From: Nitriliruptoraceae bacterium | Lineage (GTDB): Bacteria; Actinomycetota; Nitriliruptoria; Nitriliruptorales; Nitriliruptoraceae | Reading direction: 5' to 3' | Length of the DNA: 64,000 nt | Assembly (NCBI GenBank): GCA_018401275.1 | Contig: JAGYKW010000001.1 | Span: forward strand, 124,001 to 188,000 | In this document: positions 28,024 through 39,083 of the stretch, piece by piece | Layout of the letters: every line of letters begins with the position of its first letter | Position numbering within the stretch: position 1 is the first letter of the stretch | Notes under the pieces: generated by a model | The model's input: the letters and a program-made list of their open reading frames with translations, nothing else | Databases searched by the model: none | What the model was told of the DNA's origin: nothing | Position numbers and translations under genes: made by a program

Positions 28024-29258
28024 TCAGCGCGATGGTCCTCCCACCGCGGCCGTCGCCCGCGAGCTGCGCGCCAGCAGGACCGCGACGACCAGGCCGCTCA
28101 CGACGAGCGCGCTGGCCAACGGTCGCACGGTGCCGTCGTAGGCCCGGTCGATCGCGGCACCGATGAGGGCCCCGCCACCGACGAGCGTCGCACCGATGAC
28201 GGCGCTCGCGACCCCGGCGATGTCGCCCATCGGCTCCATCGCTCGGGCACTCATGTTCGGGATGATCATCGCGTGGCTGGAGAGCAGCACTGCCAGGACC
28301 ACGAGGTAGACGAGGAGTGGTGGCCTGCCCTCGGTCACGAGCGCGACAGCGAGCAGCGCCGCAGCGCCGACGAGGTAGCCGATGAGATCGATACGCAGCA
28401 TCCTCACGAGCCCGATGCGCTCCACGATGCGCCCGTTCACGAGTGTCGCCGCGCCCATGATGAGCGCCATCCCGCCGAACAGCACGGGGAAGAGCGCCTC
28501 GCGATCGAACACCTCGCGGTAGACGATCTCGGAGGTGGACAGGTAGCTGGCGAACCCGCCGAAGAGCACCGCTTGCGCGATGACCAGCGGGCCGGACACC
28601 GGGTCGCGCAGGACGCGCACGGCCGCAGCGCCGACGACGCGCATGTTCAGCGTGCGTCGGTGCTCGCGGGGAAGCGTCTCGGCGAGTCGGACCGTCCACA
28701 GCAGGACGAGCGCGGCCGCACCGATGTTGAGCAGCACGAGCTGGTCCCAGGCGAGCACGCGCAGGAGCAGGGCGCCGATCGAAGGTGCGACGACGGGCAC
28801 GATGACGAACACCGCCATGATCAGGGACATGGTGCGGGCCATCGCGGCGCCGACGAACCGGTCGCGCACGATCGCGACGGCGAGGACCCGACCGGCCGCC
28901 GCTCCGACCCCCCAGATGAAGCGTGCGACGAGCAGCAGCGTGAAGCTCGGGGCGATGATGGCGAGTCCGGCGGCGATCGCGTACAGCACGATGCCGGCGC
29001 GCAGCAGTGGTCGGCGACCGAAGCGGTCGGCGAGCGGACCGATGAGCAGCTGCCCACCGGCGAGGCCGACGAAGTAGGTCGTGATGAACGCCGAGACCGC
29101 CGTGGAACCGGGTTCGAGGCCGAACTCCGCACGCAGCTCGGGGAACGCGGGCAGGAGGAGGTCGATGCCGAGCGCCGAGAGCGCCATGGCCATCGCGAGG
29201 AAGGCGATCAGCTCGCTGCCCTGCATCGTCGCCCGCGGGCGCGTCACGCCACCCACAC

Positions 29259-29262
<4 letters not shown>
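28024..29262 (-). CDS. MFS drug-resistance transporter, Bcr/CflA type
   Basis: 412 residues, 12 membrane segments. Motif A is [11 protein letters not shown] after segment 2, and the first helix carries [17 protein letters not shown], typical of Bcr/CflA proton-driven exporters. The start ATG 29262 overlaps the recQ stop as ATGA, so it is translated with recQ and the SDR upstream. Substrate unknown. Confidence 0.92.
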
Positions 29263-31123
<1,861 letters not shown>

Positions 31124-31127
<4 letters not shown>

Positions 31128-31981
31128 GATCCCGCCTGGCTGCGCCGGGTGCGCAGCTCCTCGCTGCGTCGTCGCGGTCCGTCGGCTGCCCGCGCGAGCA
31201 CGCGCCACAGCGGGGTCGCGACATGGCGCAGGACGACGAGCCCGCGGTACCAGTGCGGGGACGTGACCTCCTCGGTGCGTCGACGCGCGGCACGGGACAC
31301 GGCGGCCGCGATCACCTCGGGACCGACGACGAGCCGGGCGGCCGGCGTACCGGTGGCCCAGGTCTGCGGGAAGCCCTCGGTGTGGACGAAGCCGGGGTTG
31401 AGCTGCGTGACGGTGATACCGCGAGCACGCCATGCAGCACCGAGTGCCTCGCTCAGCCCGACCATGCCGAACTTCGAGGCGACGTACGCCGACGGGCCGA
31501 GCCCGAGCTTGCCCGCGACCGACGCGACGTTGATGACCTGCGACGGGGCGGACGCGGCCAGCAGGTCGACGAACGCGGCGCAGCAGCGCAGCGTGCCCGC
31601 GAGGTTCACGTCGAGGACATCGAGGGCAGCGTCGAGATCGCCTCTGCCGTTGAGGCTGCCGCCTCCGACCCCGGCGTTGCAGACCAGCAGGTGGCAGGCG
31701 CCGTGCTCGCTGCGCACCGCGGTCGCCAGCGCATCGACCGAGGTGATGTCACGCACGTCCAGGGTGGCGACGACGACGCGGCCGCGCGCTCCTGACGCTG
31801 CGGCGGAACGGGCGATGTCCTCGAGACGATCCGTCCTGCGCGCCGCAGCGATGACGGTCCAGCCCTCGCGCGCGAGCCGCAGGACCGTCGCCTCGCCGAT
31901 GCCGCTGGAGGCGCCCGTCACGACCGCGATCCGGGCGTCGCCAGCGTCCCCAGCGTGCGCGGGGGGCTCGATGGCCTGCAT
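31124..31981 (-). CDS. Short-chain dehydrogenase/reductase
   Basis: 285 residues, classical SDR. The cofactor loop is TGASSGIG (22-29), NAGVGGG follows at 102, and the catalytic Ser/Tyr/Lys are S154, Y166 and K170. An extra C-terminal stretch (about 230-285, [24 protein letters not shown]) could associate with the membrane. ATG 31981 has GGAGG four bases upstream. First gene of the operon with recQ and an MFS exporter. Substrate unknown. Confidence 0.9.
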
Positions 31982-32177
31982 GGTCCCTCCGTGGCCTTCC
32001 GGCAGCCGCTGCACCGCGTGGCCGGTCGGCCGTCCGCAGCGCGACATCGGGGTCGATCGCATGGCACCCTAGAGGCCCGTCGCGACGCCGTGCCGGATGC
32101 CTGGACCGGGTCCTCGGGCTCCGTCGTGCCGAACGGCTCCACACCACGACCACGGAACCGCGACCACGGAGAACCTC

Positions 32178-32936
32178 ATGCGCAGCCGATCGCTCCTCAT
32201 CGTCGCCGTCGCTGTCGTCGCGGTCGGCGCAGCTGTCGCCATCTGGTTCACGGGACGCGACACGCCCGACGCCGTCGACATCGAGCGCGCGATCGCTGAC
32301 GTCACGACCGCGCCGGCCGCCCCGTCCGGGACCGATGGTGCTGCGGAGGCTGACGCGTCGGTCACTGCGGAACCTGCGCCGATCACCGACGCCACCGGGA
32401 CATGGACGGTCGACACCGAGGTCGTCGCGTTCGACACGGCGACGGGTGCGGGGACATGGGTCGGCTACCGCATCGACGAGGAACTGTCCGGCATCGGGGC
32501 CTACACCGCGGTCGGTCGCTCGCCGCGGGTCGAGGGCGAGGTCGTCATCGACGGCGGGCGTGTCCTCGAGGCCGTGATCCGTGCGGACCTGCAGGGCCTC
32601 GTGAGCGACAACGGGAACCGTGACAGCCGCGTCCGTCCGCTGTTCGCCGACCGGCCCGTGGTGTTCACCCTCTCCGGACCTGTCGACTTCGGTGGCGTGC
32701 CCGAGGAGGGCCAGCGGGTCGCCGTGACCGCGCTCGGGACGCTGCGCATCGGCGCCATCGAGCGCGAGGTCAGCGTCGAGCTGTCCGCGGACGTCGCCGG
32801 CTCCCGGCTGGTGGTGACCGGCTCGACCATCGTCGTGCTCGCGGACTTCGACATCGCCGTGCCGAGCGCACCGGTCGTGCTCAGCGTCTCCGACGAGGCG
32901 ACCATCGAGCTCCAGATCTACCTCTCGCAGGGCTGA
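32178..32936 (+). CDS. Membrane-anchored YceI-like protein
   Basis: 252 residues. A membrane segment (about 5-26) is followed by an Ala/Thr-rich spacer and a YceI lipocalin-like beta domain (GTWTVDTEVVAFDTATGAGTWVGYRIDEEL; GLVSDNGNRDSRVRPLF; EREVSVELSADV). YceI proteins bind isoprenoid or amphiphilic ligands; this one would sit outside the membrane. ATG 32178 has GGAG six bases upstream. A VanZ-like gene follows after four bases. A second, soluble YceI is encoded at 57.3 kb. Confidence 0.85.
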   Translation: MRSRSLLIVAVAVVAVGAAVAIWFTGRDTPDAVDIERAIADVTTAPAAPSGTDGAAEADASVTAEPAPITDATGTWTVDTEVVAFDTATGAGTWVGYRIDEELSGIGAYTAVGRSPRVEGEVVIDGGRVLEAVIRADLQGLVSDNGNRDSRVRPLFADRPVVFTLSGPVDFGGVPEEGQRVAVTALGTLRIGAIEREVSVELSADVAGSRLVVTGSTIVVLADFDIAVPSAPVVLSVSDEATIELQIYLSQG

Positions 32937-32940
32937 GACC

Positions 32941-33495
32941 GTGCCCGGCGACATCGCGGCGCTGCGGGTGCTGCGTACGACGCTCGGAGCAGGCGCGTTC
33001 CTGCTCGTCGTCGTCGCGATCGTGGTCGTGATCCTCCTCGTGGTCCGCGTCCTGCGCCGACACGGCGGACGCTGGGGAGGGATCGTCGCCGGGGTCGTCG
33101 CGCTGCTCGCTGTCTGGGTATCGCTCGCAGGCATCGCCGAGCTGACCCTGTTCGGCACCCGAGGGCTGGGTGCGAGCCAGCGGCTCGCGCTCGACCCGAT
33201 CGTCGGCGCGCGCGGCTGGTCCGGGATCGCCTGGCGCCCCGTCATCGACAACGTGACCCTGTTCGTCCCGTTCGGCGCGGCGCTCGCGGCTCTGTGGTGC
33301 CGCCGCTCGTGGCCGGTCGTCCTGCTGGCCGCGGCGATCGTGTCCATCGGCGTCGAGGCGTTCCAGTGGGCGTTCCCGACGGGTCGCATCGCCAACTCAG
33401 CCGACGTGATCGCGAACACCATCGGCGCGGGCCTGGGCATCGCGCTGGCACGGATGATGGGCGCCTGCCCCGGTGCGCGGCTCGCTGCACGCTGA
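32941..33495 (+). CDS. VanZ-like family membrane protein
   Basis: 184 residues with about five hydrophobic segments and the VanZ pattern of polar residues in membranes (DNVTLFVPFGAALAAL; GVEAFQW; GRIANSADVIANTIGAGLG). VanZ confers low teicoplanin resistance in enterococci, but most relatives are of unknown role. GTG 32941 starts four bases after the YceI-like stop, so the two are an operon. Confidence 0.85.
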   Translation: MPGDIAALRVLRTTLGAGAFLLVVVAIVVVILLVVRVLRRHGGRWGGIVAGVVALLAVWVSLAGIAELTLFGTRGLGASQRLALDPIVGARGWSGIAWRPVIDNVTLFVPFGAALAALWCRRSWPVVLLAAAIVSIGVEAFQWAFPTGRIANSADVIANTIGAGLGIALARMMGACPGARLAAR

Positions 33496-33529
33496 GGCGC
33501 GCACCGAGCCGCGGATCTCAGCCGCGCGT

Positions 33530-35089
33530 TCAGACGCGCACGAGCACCACGGCGGTGTCCGCGGCCAGGGTCCCGGAGAACGCCTGGCCGGCGGACGTCC
33601 CGGCTCCAGCGCTGTCGAGCAGGACCTGCCAACCGCTCGCCCAGGTCGCCGCGAGCTGAGCGGGACGTCCCGCCATCTCCGCGAGCGTGACGAGCGTCGC
33701 ACCTGCGTGCGTCCGCTCGATGCCGAGGACGTCTCCGGGCAGTCCATCGTCCGCTCCGAGGACACGCTGCGCACCCACGACGAGGGCCTCGTGCGTGCGG
33801 CGCAGCGCCAGCAGCCGTCGATAGAGGTTCGCGGTCGATGTCGGGTCCGGCTGCTGGGCGGCGACCGACCGTCGAGCAGCGTCGGGTGGGAGTGGGAGCC
33901 ATGCCGAGGCGGGCCATCCGGCACCGGCGTCCTGCGCCCACGGCACCGGCGCGCGACAGCCGTCACGACCTCCCGGATCGACGACCCGTTCCGCCGGGAC
34001 GTCGGCGTCCTCGAGGCCGAGCTCGTCGCCCTGGAAGATGCACGGAACACCTCGCAGAGTCAGCTGCACGGTCGCGGCGACCCGCGCACGGCCCTCGCTG
34101 CCCACGCGCGTCGCGAGGCGGGGTCGATCATGGTTGCCCAGCGCCCACGCCGCCCATGCTCCTGCAGGCTCGAAGACGGCCTCGACCCCACGGATGCGGC
34201 GAGCCCACTCGGTCGCGTCCCACGGCGCGTTCAGCAGGTGGAAGACGAAGGAGAGGTGCTGCGCGTCGTCGCCGACATGCGCGAGCAGCGCTTCGGGATG
34301 CTCGAGGTAGGACTCGCCGACGATGATCGCGCCGTGCTCGTCGAGCGTGCGGCGGATCGCGCCCAGGTGCGCACGCGTGCTCGCATGATGGTGGAAGTCG
34401 CCGCGACCATCGAAGCGTTCGACCCCGGGCGGGTCATCGGGATAGCTGCGGTCCTGGCCGATGAGATGCACGACGTCCGCGCGGAAGCCACGCACGCCGC
34501 GAGCCATCCAGAAGCGCAGGACATCGAGCTGCGCGTCACGCAACGCTGGGGTGTCCCAGTTGACGTCCGGCTGCTGCGGAAGGAAGTGGTTCAGGTAGTA
34601 CTGGCCGGTGCGCTCGTCGAAGGTCCAGGCCGGCTCGTCGGCGAAGTGTCGCACCCAGTTGTTGGGCGGGCCGCCGTCGGGCGCAGGATCGCGCCACACG
34701 TACCAGTCGCGGTGCGGATCCTCTCGCGAGCTCCGTGCCGCCTCGAACCAGCGGTGCTGGTCCGACGTGTGGTTGGGGACGAAGTCGAGCCAGACCTCGA
34801 TGCCGCGCGCTCCGGCATCAGCGATGAGACCGTCGAGGTCCGCGAGCGTCCCGAACACCGGATCGACGTCACAGTGGTCGGCCACGTCGTAGCCGAAGTC
34901 CGCCATGGGCGAGCGATAGAGCGGTGACGACCACACGGCGTCGATGCCGAGCCACTCCAGATGGTCGAGGCCGGCACGGATGCCGGCGAGATCGCCCACA
35001 CCGTCACCGTCACCGTCGCGGAAGGAGCGGGGGTACACCTGGTAGATGACGCCACCGAACGGGGGTCCTGCCTGGCTGCGGTCCGTCAC
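33530..35089 (-). CDS. GH13 alpha-glucosidase / oligo-glucosidase
   Basis: 519 residues. A family 13 glycoside hydrolase with the full triad: nucleophile D205 (GFRADVVH), acid/base E258 (VGESY) and D320 (GNHDRPR); region I is DFVPNHTSD. The start motif GGVIYQVYPRSFRDGDGDGVGDLAGI is typical of alpha-glucosidases, isomaltases and trehalose synthases. It probably cleaves short alpha-glucosides in the cytosol, as no signal peptide is seen. GTG 35089 overlaps the stop of the upstream reductase gene by four bases and has GGAGG seven bases upstream. Confidence 0.93.
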   Translation of the reverse strand: MTDRSQAGPPFGGVIYQVYPRSFRDGDGDGVGDLAGIRAGLDHLEWLGIDAVWSSPLYRSPMADFGYDVADHCDVDPVFGTLADLDGLIADAGARGIEVWLDFVPNHTSDQHRWFEAARSSREDPHRDWYVWRDPAPDGGPPNNWVRHFADEPAWTFDERTGQYYLNHFLPQQPDVNWDTPALRDAQLDVLRFWMARGVRGFRADVVHLIGQDRSYPDDPPGVERFDGRGDFHHHASTRAHLGAIRRTLDEHGAIIVGESYLEHPEALLAHVGDDAQHLSFVFHLLNAPWDATEWARRIRGVEAVFEPAGAWAAWALGNHDRPRLATRVGSEGRARVAATVQLTLRGVPCIFQGDELGLEDADVPAERVVDPGGRDGCRAPVPWAQDAGAGWPASAWLPLPPDAARRSVAAQQPDPTSTANLYRRLLALRRTHEALVVGAQRVLGADDGLPGDVLGIERTHAGATLVTLAEMAGRPAQLAATWASGWQVLLDSAGAGTSAGQAFSGTLAADTAVVLVRV

Positions 35090-36297
35090 GGTCTGACCTC
35101 CACGAGCTCGAAGCGCATGCCGGCGGCCTCGAGCCGGCGCTGGTAGGGGAGACCGAGTCCTACCGCGGGCGTGACGACACCGCTGACGTCGGGCCGTTCG
35201 TCGCTCGCGAGGGTCAGCGCCGCCTCCGCGAGCATCCGCGAGGTCTCGCCGTAGCCGGGATCGCCACCACGCACACGCGCGACGATGCGGACGTCGTCCT
35301 CCTCACGATCGCCGTGCGCGGTCCCGAGCAGCAGCACGGTGAAGCGGCCCGCCGCGCGCGTCGCCTCGTCGGGTCCCTCGCCTGGTGCGGGGAGCAGGCG
35401 CTCGAGCGCCGCGCGACCGGGACGGGTGCGTGCGGCGAGCGCGGCCGTGCCGAGCGCCAGTCCGCCGCCGATGAGCGTCGAGGTGCGCCGCAGGTGCGCG
35501 AAGTGTCCGTAGACGAACATGCGGCCGTATCCGGGCAGCCTGCGAGCGGAGCGCAGCACGATCAACGGGTCGACGGTCGGCATCGGCACGGCCCAACCGC
35601 CGAGGCGTTCGGGACGGTGGGTCCCGAGCACGAGGCGCTCCACCGGGCGGACGTCGTCGGGCGACGTCCGAGCGCGCGAGGGTGTCGGCGCGCCGCTCGA
35701 CAGCGTGTCGAGCGCGGTCATGGCCGTCCCGCCGCTCATCCGGCCCCGCGCGCGTACGTACCCGCGCATGACCACGTCCGCGTCGTCGGGCAGGTGGGAC
35801 ACGGCGAAGCGCACCCCGAGGTCATGGGGGACGGAGTCGAAGCCGCAGCACACGACCATCGTCGCGCCGGTGGCGCGCGCGATCGGGTCCACGTCGCGCT
35901 CGAGGGTGCGGACGAAGGTCTCCTCGCCGGTGATATCCGCGTAGTGCGTGCCGTGCTCGGCGCAGGCGCGAGCCACATCGACGCCGAGACGTGCGTAGGG
36001 GCCGACGGTGGTCGCGAGCACCCGGGTCGACGACGCCATGCGCGTGAGCGAGTCGGAGTCGGTGACGTCGACGTCGACGACCGCGGGTCCTCCCGGCAAC
36101 CCGGCGGCGAGTCGTTCGAGCGCAGCGCGGTCGCGTCCGGCGATGCCCCACCGGAGCCGCGTGCCGTCGACCCGCGCGGCGAGCTCGCGTGCGACCAGCC
36201 CGCCGGTGAACCCGGTCGCTCCGAGCAGCAGCACGTCGAGGTCCCTCGGCTGGCCCGAGCGGTCCGGCGTCGGTGCGGCGTGCGTCCCGGCCTCCAC
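35086..36297 (-). CDS. Saccharopine-dehydrogenase-like / trans-acting enoyl reductase family protein
   Basis: 403 residues. An N-terminal Rossmann fold (DVLLLGATGFTGGLVARELAA; WGIAGRDRAALERLAA) as in saccharopine dehydrogenase and mycobacterial trans-acting enoyl reductases such as Rv2449c. A further block is HYADITGEETFVR..CCGFDSVPHDLG. It likely reduces a lipid or other hydrophobic substrate with NADPH; which one is unknown. Start GTG 36297 has GGAGG six bases upstream and a TAGCGT -10 25 bases upstream. The GH13 gene overlaps its stop. Confidence 0.85.
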   Translation of the reverse strand: MEAGTHAAPTPDRSGQPRDLDVLLLGATGFTGGLVARELAARVDGTRLRWGIAGRDRAALERLAAGLPGGPAVVDVDVTDSDSLTRMASSTRVLATTVGPYARLGVDVARACAEHGTHYADITGEETFVRTLERDVDPIARATGATMVVCCGFDSVPHDLGVRFAVSHLPDDADVVMRGYVRARGRMSGGTAMTALDTLSSGAPTPSRARTSPDDVRPVERLVLGTHRPERLGGWAVPMPTVDPLIVLRSARRLPGYGRMFVYGHFAHLRRTSTLIGGGLALGTAALAARTRPGRAALERLLPAPGEGPDEATRAAGRFTVLLLGTAHGDREEDDVRIVARVRGGDPGYGETSRMLAEAALTLASDERPDVSGVVTPAVGLGLPYQRRLEAAGMRFELVEVRP

Positions 36298-36322
36298 GTG
36301 CGGCCTCCTCGTCGTCGGCGTG

Positions 36323-36332
36323 ACGCTAGTGT
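36323..36332. promoter_or_regulatory. Overlapping divergent -10 boxes
   Basis: The ten bases ACGCTAGTGT contain TAGTGT on the plus strand (36327-36332, for ilvE) and TAGCGT on the minus strand (36323-36328, for the reductase). Each ends 25 bases from its start codon, so the two promoters share DNA and should compete. Confidence 0.6.
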
Positions 36333-36357
36333 CCCACGCGCCACAGGAGGTCGAGGG

Positions 36358-37380
36358 ATGGCCGAGGACACCGCAACCAGCGCATCGATCAACGTCGCCT
36401 TCGGCACGGTCGCCGCGGGCATGATGGTCATCGCTGAGGCGCACGACGGTGTGTTCGTCGCGCCGCGCGTCGAGCCGACCGCGTCCTTCACGCTGCACCC
36501 GTTCGCCCACTGCCTGCACTACGGGTCGACGTGCTTCGAGGGGCTCAAGGCGCACCGCGGAGCAGATGGTGCGGTCCGGGTCTTCCGACTCGATCGGCAT
36601 GTCGCACGCATGCGCCGCACTGCGGATCTCGTGCAGCTGCCCGTCCCGCCGGCCGACCTGCTCGAGCGCATGATCGTGGCCGCCGTCGAGGCGAACCTCG
36701 ATGAGGTCCCCGATGCGCCGGGCGCGCTCTACCTGCGCCCGATGCTGATCGGCACCGACCCGAACATCGGCGCTGCTGCGAGCCCGTCCAACGGGGCACT
36801 GCTCGCCGTCGTCGCCAGTCCCGTGGGGGACTACTTCGCCGGCGGCGTGCGACCGCTCTCGCTGCTGGTCGAGACCGAGGTGCCGCGCACCACGCCGCAG
36901 TTCGGCGAAGCGAAGGCCGGCGCGAACTACCTCATGGCGTTGGGTGTCACCCGGCGTGCGCGTGCCGAGCACGGATGCGACCAGGTCCTGTTCGCACCGG
37001 GTGGCGAGGTCCAGGAGACGGGCGCCGCGAACTTCCTGCTCTTCGACGAGCATCGCGTCGTGACCCGTGCGCTCGACTCGTCGTTCCTGCACGGGGTGAC
37101 GCGCGACTCGGTCCTGACCCTCGCGCGTGACCGCGGCATGGCCATCGAGGAACGCACCGTCACCGTCGACGAGCTGCTGGCCTGGCAGGGTGAGGCGGCG
37201 CTCGCCGGCACGGCCGCGGTGCTGTCCGGGGTCGGGACCCTCGTGCACGGCGGTGAGCGACGCACGGTCGGTGACGGGCAGGTCGGACCGATCACGCTCG
37301 GGCTGCGTGAAGGACTGACGGCGATCCAGCGGGGCGAGGCGGCCGACGTGCATGGCTGGACCCGCATCGTCGAGCGCTGA
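36358..37380 (+). CDS. ilvE: Branched-chain amino acid aminotransferase
   Basis: 340 residues, fold type IV PLP enzyme that transfers amino groups between glutamate and the 2-oxo acids of Leu, Ile and Val. PLP lysine is K186 (GEAKAGANYL); also HYGSTCFEGLKAHR, YLRPML and GGEVQETGAANFLLF. ATG 36358 has AGGAGG seven bases upstream. It is transcribed away from the reductase/GH13 pair. Confidence 0.94.
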   Translation: MAEDTATSASINVAFGTVAAGMMVIAEAHDGVFVAPRVEPTASFTLHPFAHCLHYGSTCFEGLKAHRGADGAVRVFRLDRHVARMRRTADLVQLPVPPADLLERMIVAAVEANLDEVPDAPGALYLRPMLIGTDPNIGAAASPSNGALLAVVASPVGDYFAGGVRPLSLLVETEVPRTTPQFGEAKAGANYLMALGVTRRARAEHGCDQVLFAPGGEVQETGAANFLLFDEHRVVTRALDSSFLHGVTRDSVLTLARDRGMAIEERTVTVDELLAWQGEAALAGTAAVLSGVGTLVHGGERRTVGDGQVGPITLGLREGLTAIQRGEAADVHGWTRIVER

Positions 37381-37449
37381 CCGGCCCGCTCCGCGCGGTG
37401 CGGGATTCCCCGTGTGATCCGGTCTCGCGGCTCGGTCCGGATGCGCGCC

Positions 37450-38922
37450 TCAGAGCGGGTAGGGACGACCGTCCACGGTGAGACTCGCCCTGCGTGCCCG
37501 CAGGTCGAGTCGCAGGGTGATCGTGCGTCCGTCCCCTCCACGCCATCCGGTCACGATCGTGCCCGGCTCCTCAGGGTCGGCGGCTGCGAGCCACCACTCG
37601 CCGGAGAACGCGGGGTGGGTGCGACGCAGCTCGACGAGGGCGAGCAGGCGCTGCACGGCCGATGACGTGAGCGCCTCGCGGAGCCCTTCCGGCGAGTAGT
37701 GGTGACGATTGACGTCGCGACCGACGCCGGTCGCTGCCAGCAGCCGCTCGTCGTTGTGACCCATGAGGAGCCCGACGTAGTACAGCTGTGGGGTGCCGGG
37801 GAGCACGAGCTGAAGGGCGCGTGCAGCGAGCATCGCCTCATGATCGCCGCCGAGCGCATCGAGGAACGTCGTGTTGACCTGGTAGAGGTCGACGTTCGAT
37901 GCTGCGGCACCGGTCGCACGGCGGCTCACGCCACCGGTCGCAGCATGGATGGCCTCGACGAGGGCATCGATACGTTCGGGAGGCAGCAGACCCGGGCCGG
38001 GGTCGGAGGCGTCCCCATGTCCGGCGTTCGCCCCGACGTCGATGACACCGATGCCGTCATGCGTGTCGAGGACGGTGACCACGTTGTGCGGACGCAGCTC
38101 CAGCCAGCGATGCAGCGGCGCTGCATCGCCCGTATGCAGCGCGTCGAGCACCAACGGCGGGAGCGCGAAGTCGTACGTGAGGTCGCTCGCCGACGCGAGC
38201 TCCAGCGTGAGGCGCCAGTGCGCATGGACCTCGACGAGCACGCGGAGTCCTGCGCTGCGTGCGCGCTCGGTGAGCTCGGCGAGGAATGTCCGAGTCCGTT
38301 CTGTCATGAACGATGACGTCCCGGCGGTCTTGACGGCGTAGCCGGCTGCATCGAGGCGCACCGTGTCGACACCGTGCGCAGCGAGGATGGCGAGCAGTTC
38401 GTCGAGATACTCCACAGTCCCGGGATCGGTGACGTCGAGGTCGGCCTGCTCCGGCGTGAACGTCGTCCAGAGGATGCGGCGCGTCCCGTCAGTGAGCGTG
38501 ATCGGGGTGAGCGGTAGGCCCGGACGCGGCCGGTAGATCCGTCCCAGCATGGCCTCGGTCGCGCCGCCGGGGAACACGCGGTCGAGCGTGAGGAACATCC
38601 CCGCATGCGGTGATGCGTCCCCGTCGCGCATGAAGCTCAGGAACTCCGGCGACCTGGTCGAGATGTGGTTGACGATGAGATCGGCCGTCAACGACCGGTC
38701 GGCGGCGAGGGCCGCCACGTCGTCCCATGTCCCCAGTCGCGCGTCGACGACGCGGTGGTCGTCAGGATCGAACCCGGCATCGGCCCCGTCGATCGGGGCG
38801 AAGAACGGCAGGATGTGGACACCGTCGAACGCTGAGAGCGGCCCTTCCAGCAGGCGGCGCAGGCCCGGGAGGTCGCCTGCGAGGCGGTCGGCGTAGGTGA
38901 GCAGGTGGACGCTGTTCGACAC
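37450..38922 (-). CDS. GH13 sucrose-phosphorylase-like enzyme
   Basis: 490 residues, GH13 subfamily 18 type: nucleophile D191 (VRLDAAGYAVKTAGTSSFM), acid/base E231 (VEVHAHW), and D289 (DTHDGIG). The DAAGYAVK form of region II marks phosphorylases, which split sucrose or glucosyl-glycerol/glycerate with phosphate to alpha-glucose 1-phosphate. Which acceptor is used cannot be told. GTG 38922 has AGGAG eight bases upstream, whereas the in-frame GTG at 38931 lies only one base from that site. It may share a sugar supply with the GH13 glucosidase at 33.5 kb. Confidence 0.9.
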   Translation of the reverse strand: MSNSVHLLTYADRLAGDLPGLRRLLEGPLSAFDGVHILPFFAPIDGADAGFDPDDHRVVDARLGTWDDVAALAADRSLTADLIVNHISTRSPEFLSFMRDGDASPHAGMFLTLDRVFPGGATEAMLGRIYRPRPGLPLTPITLTDGTRRILWTTFTPEQADLDVTDPGTVEYLDELLAILAAHGVDTVRLDAAGYAVKTAGTSSFMTERTRTFLAELTERARSAGLRVLVEVHAHWRLTLELASASDLTYDFALPPLVLDALHTGDAAPLHRWLELRPHNVVTVLDTHDGIGVIDVGANAGHGDASDPGPGLLPPERIDALVEAIHAATGGVSRRATGAAASNVDLYQVNTTFLDALGGDHEAMLAARALQLVLPGTPQLYYVGLLMGHNDERLLAATGVGRDVNRHHYSPEGLREALTSSAVQRLLALVELRRTHPAFSGEWWLAAADPEEPGTIVTGWRGGDGRTITLRLDLRARRASLTVDGRPYPL

Positions 38923-39083
38923 GCGACACACTCCTGGGTGGGCGCGGGAGGGCTGGGCGTGGCCATCCTGCGCCGCGGATGCTACGGCCGCGCGACCTCG
39001 TGTCGCGGACGGCGAGCGTTAGGCTGCCCGTGCGATGCTGCGGGGACACTGGGGCAGCCAGACGGCCGGGGGAAGGAACGAGC

